In this document: positions 32,449 to 43,910 of the stretch, piece after piece | How positions within the stretch are numbered: the first letter of the stretch is position 1 | How the letters are laid out: each line of letters starts with the position of its first letter | Source of the DNA: Culex pipiens pallens | Taxonomy: Eukaryota; Arthropoda; Insecta; Diptera; Culicidae | Assembly (NCBI RefSeq): GCF_016801865.2 | Contig: NC_068939.1 | Span: 147,414,715-147,478,714 of the forward strand | Direction of reading: 5' to 3' | DNA: 64,000 nucleotides | Program-made: the position numbers and the translations under genes | Notes under the pieces: generated by a model | What the model saw: the letters and a program-made list of their open reading frames with translations, nothing else | Told to the model about the DNA's origin: nothing | The model's database searches: none

Positions 32449-33710
32449 TGTTCGGACCCAATCCCGTCTGGCCACGAAACGCGTTCTCACCTGTACCGTT
32501 TGCGCTGTCGCTCCTTTCTACGTTGTGTCTAGTTGTTGTGTTGTCCTCCGTGTGTTGTGTCGTCCTTCTGCGTCCCTGAAATCCTTCCTTCCCGTGCACG
32601 TTTTCCTCTTCTCTTTCTTTGCAGGTTCTACAGGTATTTTCCGGACAGCAGCGGTAGCAGAATCACAGGTAAGTACCCGGGTAAGTATGGTCTTCCACAG
32701 GTAATGAAAACCAGGGAACGAACTTAGCCACCCAGTTTTGTAAAAAGTCAAGGGTGCTGTGCTTTGGTTGTCACCTGCCCCCAGTTTTTTTCGTTGCTTA
32801 TTATAAGCACCTCAGGTTGAAGGTGCTTATTTTTCCACTGATTTTTAAAGAATATTTATTCAAAATCAATTTACACAATAGCGAAATCGGTTTCCTCTCG
32901 AAAAGTGATGTGCGATGAAGAATCTGTGCTTTTTTAAAGTGTTGGCAAAGGTGAATTAAATTTTTGTCTATTCTCAGACAAATAAAAAAATGCCTTCCCC
33001 TGCTGCTCCAAACTCTTCTAAAGTGTTTTTTGTGCACTATTTTGTTCCGTGGAAATATGAAGAAATATTTTCATTGTAATGGAGATTTCTACAGGTAAAG
33101 TATCTAAATTACGCAAATTAGGAAATTACATTTTGAAGGTAAAAAAATAATCAAATTGGAGAAAACAAAACCAGCTTTCAAGTGTGGCCTTTTCCCCGTA
33201 ATTTCACTTGTTCGATTCCTTCTTTAAAACTCTTAACAATACTTTGAAACACGACTGAATTTAAACACCAGTTTTTCATTGTAGCACCAAGCACCGCACT
33301 TGATTTTTTTTTAAAGTGCTGTGCTTATCAAAGTTACCTTACTTCAAGTGCAGGTTCTTATTTCCCTTCCCTGATGAAAACGACGACTTTAGGACGTAAA
33401 AACTACAATTTTATTCCGCACAAAGAACTTCTTTCTTCTTCCTTTATTTTGCGTAAAACGTAAACAAATCTCCTCAGAGAAACGCGAGACGACGACCGGC
33501 TGCGACGACGATTTATTTGTACTGATACTACACTCAAGCAGTGCAAAAAGGAATGCAAATAAACTACGCGATAGTGCGCGTGATCTGCACGATCAACCAC
33601 ACCACTACAGTTGCCCTGCCGTGTGCACACACAAGATAGAAAATTATAGCAAGATAGAAATTTATGCTACACGGCAGGGTGACAACTCAACTTGCTATCG
33701 CGACCGAACA
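32449..33710 (-). repeat. BEL/Pao 5' LTR, split by a hAT MITE
   Basis: Removing the 662-bp insertion and its 8-bp duplication leaves exactly 592 bp, the same length as the other LTR. The promoter half and polyadenylation half are therefore separated in this copy. Confidence 0.93.
32712..33373. mobile_element. hAT MITE, 662 bp, in the BEL LTR
   Basis: The 8-bp target duplication ATGAAAAC lies at 32704-32711 and 33374-33381. The ends are CAGGGAACGAA and, inward from the right, CAGGGAAGGGAA. Both the duplication length and the CAGGG start fit hAT. The interior is AT-rich with partial internal symmetry ('caagtg', 'agtgctgtgctt' motifs) and no transposase. Confidence 0.9.
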
Positions 33711-33736
33711 TTTAGTTATTCTTCGAACAAATCTTT

Positions 33737-34857
33737 CCCGGGCAGACGGTAATAACAAAATGCATGCCATTTCAATAACAAATACTGTTAAAATAACAGA
33801 AAGTGTTATGGAATCTTCATGAAAATCCCTTTTTGCATAGGGTTTAATAACAGTTTATGTTATCATAACAAAATTTGTTATTGGTCTGATATTGGTTGAA
33901 AGCCAAAACAACTTTGGAATAACATTTTTTGTTATGGAAGAATAACGTCATGATTCGAATTCCCGGACGCTTCGAAACCCGGACACTTCATCTTGTTTTA
34001 TCAATTATTTGGATATAAGTTCGCATTATGAATGTCAAAACTGTGTTATTTGAAGAACTCCAACATCAACACTCATTTAAAGTTTGTTTGAATGCTGTAG
34101 TTAATGCCAAAACAATTAAATACAATAAAATTATAAGTTTACCAAAAATGCGAAACATTTCACTTGAAATATTTCATAGGCGTTCAAAGCACCGGGAAGG
34201 CAAAGCAGAAATGTATGGTTTCGATTTCCTTAAATTCTAGCAAATTTTTTTACAAACTATCGATTGTTTTGATGTAAACAGCTTATTTGAGACCTAAAGA
34301 ATGCCATTCTCTAACATTTCAATCCAAATTTGTGCGATTCATAAGTAAAATCGAGTGTCCGGAATTCGAAGCAAAAGTGTCCGGATTTCGAATCAGCTTT
34401 TATCAGTGTCCGGGATTCGAAGCACAACAAGTCATTTTAATTTTAAAATTCTGATGAAAAATTGTTAGAAAAGACATATTTTGCATGCATTTGCTTGAAA
34501 CTGACTGTTTATACTACATCTTGATGATATTTCCAGATTTCCAACGTATTACATGATTTTTTGCCAGCTATAACAAAAATGATATGCTACTAAGTGTCCG
34601 GATTACGAATCATGACGTTACCTCCAACTGTTATTGGGATGATCGGATAAGTTGTTAAAATAACAAAAAATAATAACAAAGATTTGTTCGAAGAATAACA
34701 AAAAATGTTATTAGTCTGTTATTACAATAACAATCCAATAACAAAAAAATCATAACATCCAATAACAAATCTTGTTATGAATAACATAAAATGTTATTGG
34801 AGTAGTATTTTAAAATATCAAAAAATGTTGTTCCCAAGTTATTTCCGTCTGCTCCGG
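33737..34857 (-). mobile_element. Family A MITE (reverse), split by a Tc1/mariner MITE
   Basis: Inserted in the outer family A copy with the dinucleotide TT duplicated (33735-33736 and 34858-34859). The right terminus is mutated to GCTCCGG. It is interrupted at 33945-34618. Confidence 0.87.
33945..34618. mobile_element. Tc1/mariner-type MITE, 674 bp
   Basis: It is flanked by TA (33943-33944 and 34619-34620), and the surrounding MITE reads continuously once it is removed. The ends are ACGTCATGATTCGAAT on the left and ATTACGAATCATGACGT on the right. Subterminal copies of the motif 'gtccgg..ttcgaa' recur near 34355-34420 and 34594-34603. A 70-codon open frame inside shows no transposase motif. 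Confidence 0.88.
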
Positions 34858-35263
34858 TTGTTAATTTTTTTTTTATTTTAACAACTAATCCGATCATCCC
34901 AATAACAGTTGGCGGTATTCTTCCACAACAAAAAATGTAATTCCAATGTTGTTTTGGCTTTCAACCAATATCAGACCAAAAACAATTTTTTTTATTATAA
35001 CAAAAACCACGGACAAGTGGAAGGCGATATATTTGTCAATTTATAATTTTGTGTGAAAGAGAGAGTCACCACGAGCATCTTGCTCTAATTGCCAGTGGGC
35101 CTGTTGATGTTGTTGAATATTGTGAGAAATGATCATGGCAGTTTAAAATTGTTACCTTAGGCAAAAATGGATTTTTCAAGAAGATTCCATAACACTTTCT
35201 GTTATGTTAACAGTATTTGTTATTGAAATGACATGAATTTTGTTATTACCGTCTGCCCAGGAA

Positions 35264-35366
35264 GACGAAAAACAAATCTCGTTTTACAAATAACATAAAA
35301 TGTTATTGGCCCAGTGTGTTCAAATATCAAAAAATGTTATTCCCAAGTTATTTCCGTCTGCTCGGG
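35264..35366 (-). repeat. Truncated family A copy
   Basis: The last ~103 bp of a reverse-oriented copy, abutting the end of the 14.7-kb composite. It is followed by AA. Confidence 0.85.
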
Positions 35367-35631
35367 AAGTGGGTGGGTATTGTCTTTGTTCCAAATTTAG
35401 ACAAATAAAATAAAAACAGGTGGTTGAAGGTTAAATCAAACCAAAGCCTTGGACCACCGACATCGAGCGTTGCCAGCGGCTGATGCAAAAGTCAAACTTT
35501 CCACTCCGTTTTATTTTTCCAGAAAGGAAAAGGCAAACTCCTTCATCCTTTTGAAATGCGTCGTCTTCAGAACAACCGAGCCGAAAGCGGGCCCCCCATA
35601 CATCGTGACCTGAGCTGAAAGGGAGCTTTGC

Positions 35632-35635
<4 letters not shown>

Positions 35636-35681
<46 letters not shown>
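35636..35681. repeat. (GT)n microsatellite
   Basis: About 23 uninterrupted GT units in otherwise mixed intergenic DNA. Nothing gene-like was found in 35367-36300. Confidence 0.95.
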
Positions 35682-35684
<3 letters not shown>

Positions 35685-36299
35685 GGTGGGGGTCTCTCGT
35701 ATTGACAGAGTGGCCTACAAAGGAAAAGTGCTGCTGGAAAAGCACATGAAAACCAATAGCAGAGCTGGTTCGTTGCTTTCAGCGCAAAGGTAAGGGAAGT
35801 CAGAGGAGACATCCGCATGAGGTGATCAATATAATTAATTTGATGCTCTTGTAGAGGTTTTGCTTTATTGTGCCAATTCTTCGATTCTTGGGAATCGATG
35901 AATGAAAGGAAAATATTTCTAGATCAAGCACCATTATAGAGAATAGCTGTGACGAGAAATCCTATACACATTTTTGTTTTACATGGTAAGATGCCTTCAG
36001 GCTTGTATGATTATTAAGTATTACATTACATTTCCTCAGAATTAATGGTAAGACATTCAATTTGATATCGAGTTCAATGATATACTCGTGTCCAGAAAAT
36101 GGCACAAGTTACACATTCAAAAGCTGCATATATTTCTTCATTCTAGGTATAACTTGATCTTCAAAGAATATTAAATTTGATAAAGACACGAGCAGTGAAT
36201 TTCAAGGATGATCCCAATATTTTGCAGAACTCGATTTGATCAAATCTGTAATTTTTGCGATCAAAAACATCGTTCCAACTTTTTTTGCGCAGGTAAAAA

Positions 36300-37060
36300 A
36301 ATGCTCAACATTGATGATCTGGCAACCCTGTCTCGAGTTATGACCACTTAAGTTATATCTGTGTACTTATTTTTCTGGATCTAAAAAAAATAGCTAGCAA
36401 ACCACTTATATTAAAAATGAGGACGGCATCAACCACTTCGGTGGATTAAGTTAGTTTTTTAAATCATTTTTGCCTTCCTCACTTCTTTATTCGACCTCGT
36501 AGACCCACCTTCACGTATACCTATCGTCTCATAATCATGTTCGGAGCAAATGTCTATGTGGATGTGTGTAGGTGGGTGGACAAAAAATGGTCACTCGATT
36601 ATCTCCGGATTTATTTCACGGATTTTGACCGTTTTGGTTTCATTCGATCCGTCTTGGGGTCCCATATGTCTCTATTTAAAATCAGCAGGTTTAGTAAAGT
36701 ACTTCCAAAGTTACGCTAAAAAAAACCATTTTGAGGAAAGTCTGCAAGATCGTAAAAAGGGTGGTTTTTGTAAAAAAGGTATTTAAAAGACCTTTCCAAC
36801 GAGCCCAAAACATCGAAGATCTGATAACCCTATTAAAAGTTATGAGCACTTAAGTGTTATTTATACACTTTCTGGAGATCGGATCACAGATATTACGATA
36901 AATGCAATATCCGGATCGATAATGCGATCCATTTTTTGTTGGATAATTAAAAGGTTTTTCAAATGATACTATAAGTTTGAAAATCTGCGTACCCTATCAT
37001 TTTAAGTTTGAATATTTTTATTTTACCAAAGCCAAAACTATGTTATTGTGAGGAAGGCAT
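36300..37060. repeat. Family C related pieces
   Basis: Contains 'ctggcaaccctgtctcgagttatgaccacttaag' (36318-36351), the inverse of the 164-bp unit's core. Also present are 'ttcggtggattaagttag' at ~36437, GCCTTCCTCACT at ~36472 and TGAGGAAGGC at ~37040. Two overlapping family C relics are probably present. The 60-78-codon frames at 36537-36786 belong to the repeat. Confidence 0.55.
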
Positions 37061-37369
37061 CATTTTTATTTTCAAATGCATGTCACAGATACCAGGTTTT
37101 GCACCATTTTAAACTCATAAGCCCTGTTTAATTTTTTGTTTGCGTGTGTTTATTTTTCAATTCTCGCTTACTTTTTCAAAAGGTCCTTTGTACGTTGGAA
37201 ACGTCGCATTGGTTGTTTTGAAAAAATAATCTAGAATAAATTTTTAGCCAACTATTTCCAAAATGCAAAACAAACATCACTTCTGGAAAACGGGTAATGC
37301 AAATAATTTCGACGAAACCCGTTCGTGAATAATTGTCCATTTCTAGAGTTTTTTTTAATGGTTCTATAA

Positions 37370-38721
37370 GGGTAATTCTCTACCAACTCACACGAAATCG
37401 GGAAAAGTTGCCCCGACCCCTCTTCGATTTGCGTGAAATTTTGTCCTAAGGGGTAACTTTTGTCCCTGATCACGAATCCGAGGTCCGTTTTTTGATATCT
37501 CGTGACGGAGGGGCGGTACGACCCCTTCCATTTTTGAACATGCGAAAAAAGAGGTGTTTTTCAATAATTTGCAGCCTGAAACGGTGATGAGATAGAAATT
37601 TGGTGTCAAAGGGACTTTCATGTAAAATTAGACGCCCGATTTGATGGCGTACTCAGAATTCCGAAAAAACGTATTTTTCATCGAAAAAAACACTAAAAAA
37701 GTTTTAAAAATTCTCCCATTTTCCGTCACTTGACTGTAATTTTTTTTGGAACATGTCATTTTATGAGAAATTCAATGTACTTTTCGAATCTACATTGACC
37801 CAGAAGGGTCATTTTATAATTTAGAACAAAATTTTTCATTCTAAAATTTCGTGTTTTTTCTAACTTTGCAGGGTTATTTTTTAGAGTGTAAAAATGTTCT
37901 ACAAAATTGTAAAGCAGACAATTACAAAAATTTGGATATATAGACATAAGGGGTTTGCTCATTAACATCACGAGTTTTCGCGATTTTACGAAAAAAAAGT
38001 TTTGAAAATGTTACTTTTTGCGTTTCTCTTTGATTCGTCGTCCGTGTTTGTCGCGGGTGACCATGAACGGCCATGATCGATGACGACCAACTTTTAAAAA
38101 ACTTTTTTTCGTAGAATCGCGATAACTCGTGATGTTTATAAGCAAACCCTTTATGTCTATATATCAAAATTTTTGTAATTGTCTGTTCTACAACTTTGTT
38201 GAACATTGTTACACTCTAAAAAATAACCCTGCAAAGTTAGAAAAAGAACACAAAATTTTAAAATGAAAAATTTTGTTCTAAATGAAAAAATGACCCTTCT
38301 GGGTCAATGTAGATTCGAAAAGTAAATTAAAATTCTTATAAAATGACATGTTCCAAAAAGTTTTACAGTCGAGTAACGGAGAATGGGAGAATTTTTAAAA
38401 CTTTTTTAGTGTTTTTTCGATGAAAAATACGTTTTTTCGGAATTTTGAGTACGCCATCAAATCGGGGTCTAATTTTACATAAAAGTCCCTTTGACACCAA
38501 ATTTCTATTTCATCACCGTTTCAGGCTGCAAATTATTGAAAAACACCTCTTTTTTCGCTTGTTCAAAAATGGAAGGGGTCGTACCGCCCCTCCGTCACGT
38601 GATATCAAAAAACGGACCTCGGAATCGTGATCAGGGACAAAAGTTACCCCTTAGGACAAAGTTTCACGCAAATCGAAGAGGGGTCGGGGCAACTGCTGTG
38701 TGAGTTGGCGGAGAATTACCC
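37370..38721. mobile_element. Family B fold-back element, complete (1352 bp)
   Basis: The ends are GGGTAATTCTCTACCAACTC on the left and, inward from the right, GGGTAATTCTCCGCCAACTC. Flanks are ATAA on both sides (37366-37369 and 38722-38725), a 4-bp duplication. The two halves are inverted copies around a centre near 38040, separated by a short loop. No protein is encoded. The superfamily is unclear. Confidence 0.85.
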
Positions 38722-38805
38722 ATAAGCTATTGTGTTTTATATGTTTCCCGGACCTATTATAAAAATTTACCAAAAGTCAATTTTACCAAAAGATATGAGA
38801 TTTTT

Positions 38806-40495
38806 CAAGGGTTTCCAGCAAGGCCTCCGACTGGCAAGTAATTAATAATTACTTAGATTTTTAGCTGGTAATTAGGTAATTCTTTAATTACTTAGTAATT
38901 CATGGTAATTAGAGTAATTTAAGATAATTAATTGGTAATTAAAGTAATTTTTGAGTAATTAAAGCAATTGATTTTTTAAATTGTACTTCTTCAACGAAAC
39001 TATTTACTTTTTATATATAATCTATTATAACAGTAATTTATTAATTTCAAATAAGAGTGAAACACAAAGATTAATGTAGAAGGCCTTATTCACCATAGTT
39101 CTCTCCTAAAACTCTCCTAAAATTTATTTTTATCATGTTGTTTATCGAAGCTGATTTACAACAAAAGGCAACGCCATTATATATTACCCAGTGAAAAATA
39201 TTTTGTGAATCCGAAATCTATTCATTATTATAAAATTATTATAAAAATATGTTTTCATTTTGCAAGAACTACATTAGAATTGATTAATTTTTTATGTGTT
39301 TCCTTCTAATAGGCAGTCAAAATTATTTGAAGTTTATGTGGATCAAATACTTAAAACCAAAATGTACTTAATTATCATTGATAAAAACAAAGTTTTCAAG
39401 TGATAGCCAATAAAAATATTTTTTTTTAAATATTTTTTCATAATCTGCAGAAATTGATAGTCCTGTAATATCTCTCTATTAAGAGCTAATCTATTTTCCC
39501 GAAAAAAATCCAAATATTTCTGAGACAAATGTTTCAATGTTAAAAATCAAACTCAGTGAAATTAAAATCGACTAATATTCAGATGCAGAAATTAAATCCA
39601 ATGTAAATGTCACATTTCACATTATCCGTATTTTCAGTAACGGTTTTTTAATTTGCTTGAAACTTGAAAAAAACATGCAAAGTAATGTCAAACCAATGTT
39701 TGAAAAACATTTTATTTTGATGAATTTCACAATTTTCATGAAGAGCCGCTGCAAATATTTGTCAAAGTTTATGTTTGGCTCGAAAAATCAGGGGGCCTTT
39801 TTTTAAACAACTTCTATATTTTAATGGCATTCGACTTGCAATAAACTGAAAGCAATTTTAAATTATTAATTAATTATATTAAAATTCATATATTGAAGTA
39901 AAATAATACAGTAGTTTTTGAGCTTTTATGACAAACACAACTTCAAAAAACGTAAGTCAACTTAAATAATCTTCTTTTGCAATTGATTGATAAGGGTTCG
40001 GTTGATTGAAACGTGAAATATAATGGAATTTCGAATCAGATAATGAACAGGTTAAATTGGCCATAAAACAAATATTATTGTTCATATCAATTGAGCTACT
40101 TATTTTTCACATGAAAATGGTATAATTAAATAATAATGTCAATTTTATAATAAAATTCCAAAATTTCAAACCAATTAACTCGCCGTAGGATATTATGTAA
40201 ACATCACCCAAAGTTTCTGCGCCCTCTAGTGGGGGTATTTTTGACGTTTGATCGCCTATAGTTATTTTCAATAAAAATTATACGCGAAATTCACAATATC
40301 TAGATTGGTACAAAAAAATAAACAGCATAATTTATAAATAATTTAGTTTAGAACCGTAGAAATGAATACTTAAATGTAAATTAAATATCGTAGTGAAAAG
40401 TAATTAAGTAATTTATGTAATTAATCATTTTGGACCAGTAATTTGAGTAATTAATTGGCAGACTGGCAAGTAATAAACGCTTCTGGAAACCCTTG
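38806..40495. mobile_element. hAT-like element, 1690 bp, non-autonomous
   Basis: The 8-bp duplication AGATTTTT lies at 38798-38805 and 40496-40503. The ends are CAAGGGTTTCCAG and, inward from the right, CAAGGGTTTCCAGAAGCG. Subterminal repeats of 'agtaattaat' type lie at both ends. The interior is very AT-rich with many stops and no transposase. Confidence 0.88.
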
Positions 40496-40555
40496 AGATT
40501 TTTAAGAAAAAAAAACAGGGGTCAAATGACTACCCAAGCGTTTGAGTGTTAATAA

Positions 40556-40809
40556 GGTTTTACGCCGACTAAATTTTTATTATAGAAATTTCACAGTTTG
40601 GCTGTTTACACTTTTTCTTGTGTGTCTCATTGAAAATGTGTGTGCGAGTGTGCTCGTGACGTCACGCTGTAAAACCTAATTAGGTTTTACAGCGTGACGT
40701 CACGAGTGCACACGCACACACATTTTTACAGAGACTCACGTGCAAAAAAGGAAAACAGTGCAGCCAAGCTGTCAAATTTCTAACCTCAAAACCGAGTCGG
40801 CGTAAAACC
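40556..40809. mobile_element. Head-to-head double MITE (254 bp), TAA target
   Basis: Two halves (40556-40676 and 40683-40809) each begin GGTTTTAC and end GTAAAACC and are inverted relative to each other, joined by TAATTA. TAA flanks the outside (40553-40555 and 40810-40812). Both halves contain the palindrome GTGACGTCAC. A TWA target site is typical of Harbinger-type MITEs. Confidence 0.85.
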
Positions 40810-40812
40810 TAA

Positions 40813-43020
40813 CTGTGCAGAGCGCTTTGGGCATTTGCAACGGAAACGCATGGTAATTTTGCACTCACTAGATTGTGCCATCTCTCGCCAACTAGCGCAA
40901 CTACGGCTCTCACTTTCCCAAACCTTTGCAGCCTTGCATTCCCTCTCTTGCTACATTCTCTCTCCCACGCAATATTTGTCACATTGCCACGCTCTCGCGC
41001 AACCTCACCTTGCCTCCACAAAAGAATCAAAACAAAACCATCACAACCTGTTGCACCCAGGGGCAGGCAGGCTCATCGTGACCCCGATTTTCCCAACCCG
41101 GAGTTGTCACACACCACCCCTTTTGCAGAGGAACCCCCCGCGTGACACGAGAGCGAATCTCACTTCCTCTCGCCGTTAACGAGTCACTCACGCTCACTCT
41201 GAGGGGAGAGCTTTTGGCCGCCGTTTGCTCCGACTCCGGTGGTGGGCGCCCCTGCCGGAAGATCCGCGCGATGCGCGTCCTTCCGAGGGTTCGATCTCGG
41301 TTCCGTCGGGTCCGCCAGTTCGCTGTCAGACCATTCCGGACGTGGACGTGTGCGTGGCGAGAGTGAGCATCGAGCACGTGTCGCGCGATTTTTGGGATTT
41401 GTGTCGGAGCTTTCGGGCGAAGATTGGTGTAGCCGTCTGAGGAATTTTTGGAGGCTGCCGGGGCGTGTGTGCGTTGTGGAATTTTTCCCTGGGACGACGG
41501 GGGACTGCAGTGTCGGGTTCTGGAGGGCGTAGTGGCGCCCCCTATGCAGTTGTGAATAATTCAAGCGTCGAGAACGGACCAAGAGTTCGCTGAAGAGATA
41601 GTTCGGTTTACTGGGGATGAAGCGAGGAAGCAAGTGTGAGTTGCCCGAGTGACGTTGCGGACACGTACGGACACACACACACATACACGTCGTTGCACAG
41701 TTTGGCTTGGTTGGCTGGTTTGCGGAAATTTATGGAAAAAGCGTGCCAGAACTTGGTCCGGGAGGATTAGGGGGGCCGGCGAAGACCGGATGCTGAAATC
41801 CATACCCTTCCGCATATTCCCAGGACACACACACACACGGTGTATCGCGCGTCGACTGGTCGCGACCTGGGGCGGCTGGCTTTACATGATTAATGGTTGT
41901 GCAAATTTGCTCTAATTACTAATAATCGCCCTGAGGTCACACGGCCAGGCGCGCTCCGGCGAATCCTGGAGCGAACTCCTCTCGAGGGAGCCATAAATCA
42001 AGGCTGCTCCTATTAATCATCGTGACGCTCCGAAAAAAGGGGTGCACCACCACGAACAATTCCCCACGACAACAACAAAAAATCAAATTCCCAAACACAA
42101 CAAAGCGGAAACAAACAAAAAGTTCGAGCTTTTACTTATTCACACACACAAAACACATTGTGTTTGGTCCCGAAACTCGTGACTCTTTTTCGCACCCAAA
42201 AAGTTGGAGCATCTAAAACCCACACCCAAAAAAATAAATAAAAAAAAACCAGTCATCACAAACCAACGGTTACGGTGAAATAAATTTTCAAATATTGTCA
42301 CTAGAGTCCGGAGTACCGCCCGAGGGAGTAAAGCGGATTATAGAATTTTGCACCCCCGCCACCCCGCTGCAACCAAAATTCCAGACCAAGCGCGCGCTAA
42401 CGGATTAAACTCTCGAACGGGAAATTATACGCAAAACGAATCGTGTTGCGCTAGCGATACATACCGCGAACGAGGTGAAGGCGGAGAGCGAAAACACGGA
42501 GCTTGCAGCGCGACGCGCTGTTGTGTGGAATTAATTTTTGAACGAGCTTTCGCGAGTGCCGGTGAGTTTTAGCGAACCCATCAATTGGAAAGCTTGAGAG
42601 GGCGGTGCTTTTAAAAATTTGTGCTGATAAAAAAAATCTGAAAAAAAGGTGCGAGGGAGAGCGGGTAAAAACAGAGAGAACAAGATCGCTCACACACCCA
42701 CACAAGCGTGGGAGCATCAATCCGGTTGAGTTGGTTGCGTTCCCCAAACGTGCGGGAAGTGGAATAAGGGATTAAACTTGATAATACGTGATTGACAACG
42801 TTTAAATACTGATAAAAGAGGGGTGTGAGGGTGAAAGCGCGCACTTTTGGTGTGTTATTTGTTGGAGGCCGTGTTTATTTGTGTGTGTTTGTACAAACCG
42901 TTCCATTGAGTGATACGGAAAGTAAGCCGATAATTTTGGATTTTCGATTCGATTGGATTGGACAAAGGAGAAGCGACAATTTCCCGGACGGTCGCGAAGC
43001 GAGGATTAAAAGGTAGGTAT
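40813..43020 (+). other. GC-richer DNA, possible promoter/5' exons of a host gene
   Basis: Composition changes to mixed GC with purine-rich tracts, few repeats and several consensus splice donors, e.g. GCCGGTGAGTTTT at ~42559 and AAAGGTAGGTAT at ~43010. Open frames reach 166 codons on both strands but lack motifs. (CA)n tracts occur near 41680 and 41827. It may be untranslated exons of a gene whose coding part is outside the window. This cannot be proved without transcript data. Confidence 0.3.
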
Positions 43021-43189
43021 TTATGCATGCGGTGTGGCTGTCAAGATGATGTAAGAGGGGGTGTTTACGGCAAGCGAGTTTTTTAAGTTGAAACGGGAAG
43101 GCGGTGCCATATTGACACCATGACTCGTGTTTTTGGAAGCACCTAAGGAAAATGTAACTTAGAAAATGGACCCTCAAAAAGTTCATCAT

Positions 43190-43904
43190 CTGGGCTGCGG
43201 GGTCGGGTCATATTTCAAACGACTCCGACTCCAACTCCAACTTCGGCTCCAACCGACTCCGGCTCCGACTCCGACGCCGGCCTACCCACTTTAGGCGACT
43301 CCGACTCCGACTACGACTCCAACGTCAACTCAGTATTAGTAAGATTTTTCTAATAACATCACTCGCTCTTAAATTTGCTGCCAAACAGTTTGCCTAAAGA
43401 TCAACACGTCCAGGTTTTTGCATAGCAACAGTTTACATTAAGGTAATCGATGTATTCAATATGGTTATTTAAAAAATAGTTGCAACCTGTTTTTGATATT
43501 TCAAATATTTGATATTCAGATGTTTTCAACATAACACTTAATTTTTTTATTTACATTAGACATTATACTGATTAGAATGACAACAAAGAAAATGATTTTA
43601 GGGACACCCTATGGCTCGATTACTTTGACAAAAATAGGCATCTGTACAAAAATCGGATAGGGTTTAAGGGTCGCTATAGTCGTTAGTGATCGTTAGTGAT
43701 CTTTTTGAAAAGCTTATAGCATTTTAGATTCAACTCAAATCACTTTACACCGACTCCGGGTTTATCAGAAATTTTCGACTCCGGCTCCGACTCCGACTTC
43801 AGCTCATAATATTTAGCCGACTCCGACTCTGACTCCAGCTATTTGCGTCTCCAAAAAGACCTGACTCCACTGACTCCGGCTCCGACTCCGACTCCACAGC
43901 CCTG
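43190..43904. mobile_element. Element with (CGACTC)n arms
   Basis: It starts CTGGGCTGCGGGGTCGG and, inward from the right, CAGGGCTGTGGAGTCGG, flanked by ATCAT on both sides (43185-43189 and 43905-43909). Hexanucleotide CCGACT/GACTCC arrays occupy 43222-43330 and 43747-43900 in the same orientation. The CAGGGCTG terminus resembles hAT elements, but an 8-bp duplication is not seen. Confidence 0.6.
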
Positions 43905-43910
43905 ATCATA

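Larger units (their letters stand above)
20694..33710 (-). mobile_element. BEL/Pao LTR retrotransposon, minus strand, interrupted
   Basis: Two LTRs of 592 bp (after removing an insertion in one) border a gag-protease-RT-RNase H-integrase coding region. A 5-bp target duplication TTTAG lies at 20689-20693 and 33711-33715. LTR ends are TGTTCGG and CCGAACA. A primer-binding site complementary to tRNA-His abuts the 5' LTR. Secondary insertions are a 4791-bp Foldback-like element in pol and a 662-bp hAT MITE in the 5' LTR. I saw a single difference between the LTRs (A near 21232, G near 33657), so the insertion is young although the copy is now broken. Confidence 0.95.
20535..35261 (+). mobile_element. 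Family A MITE expanded to 14.7 kb by nested insertions
   Basis: Pieces of one family A copy occur at 20535-20693, 33711-33736, 34858-35010 and ~35157-35261. The outer flanks are AA on both sides (20533-20534 and 35262-35263). The gaps are a BEL/Pao element (20694-33710), an opposite-orientation family A copy (33737-34857), and ~146 bp of unrelated sequence (35011-35156) lacking a clear target duplication. Order of events: family A first, then BEL and the second MITE. Confidence 0.88.

Noticed and set aside
42559..43015. A definite host exon
   Set aside because: Splice-donor-like sequences alone are frequent by chance, and no coding frame or acceptor pair could be linked, so I list only a possible gene-like region.
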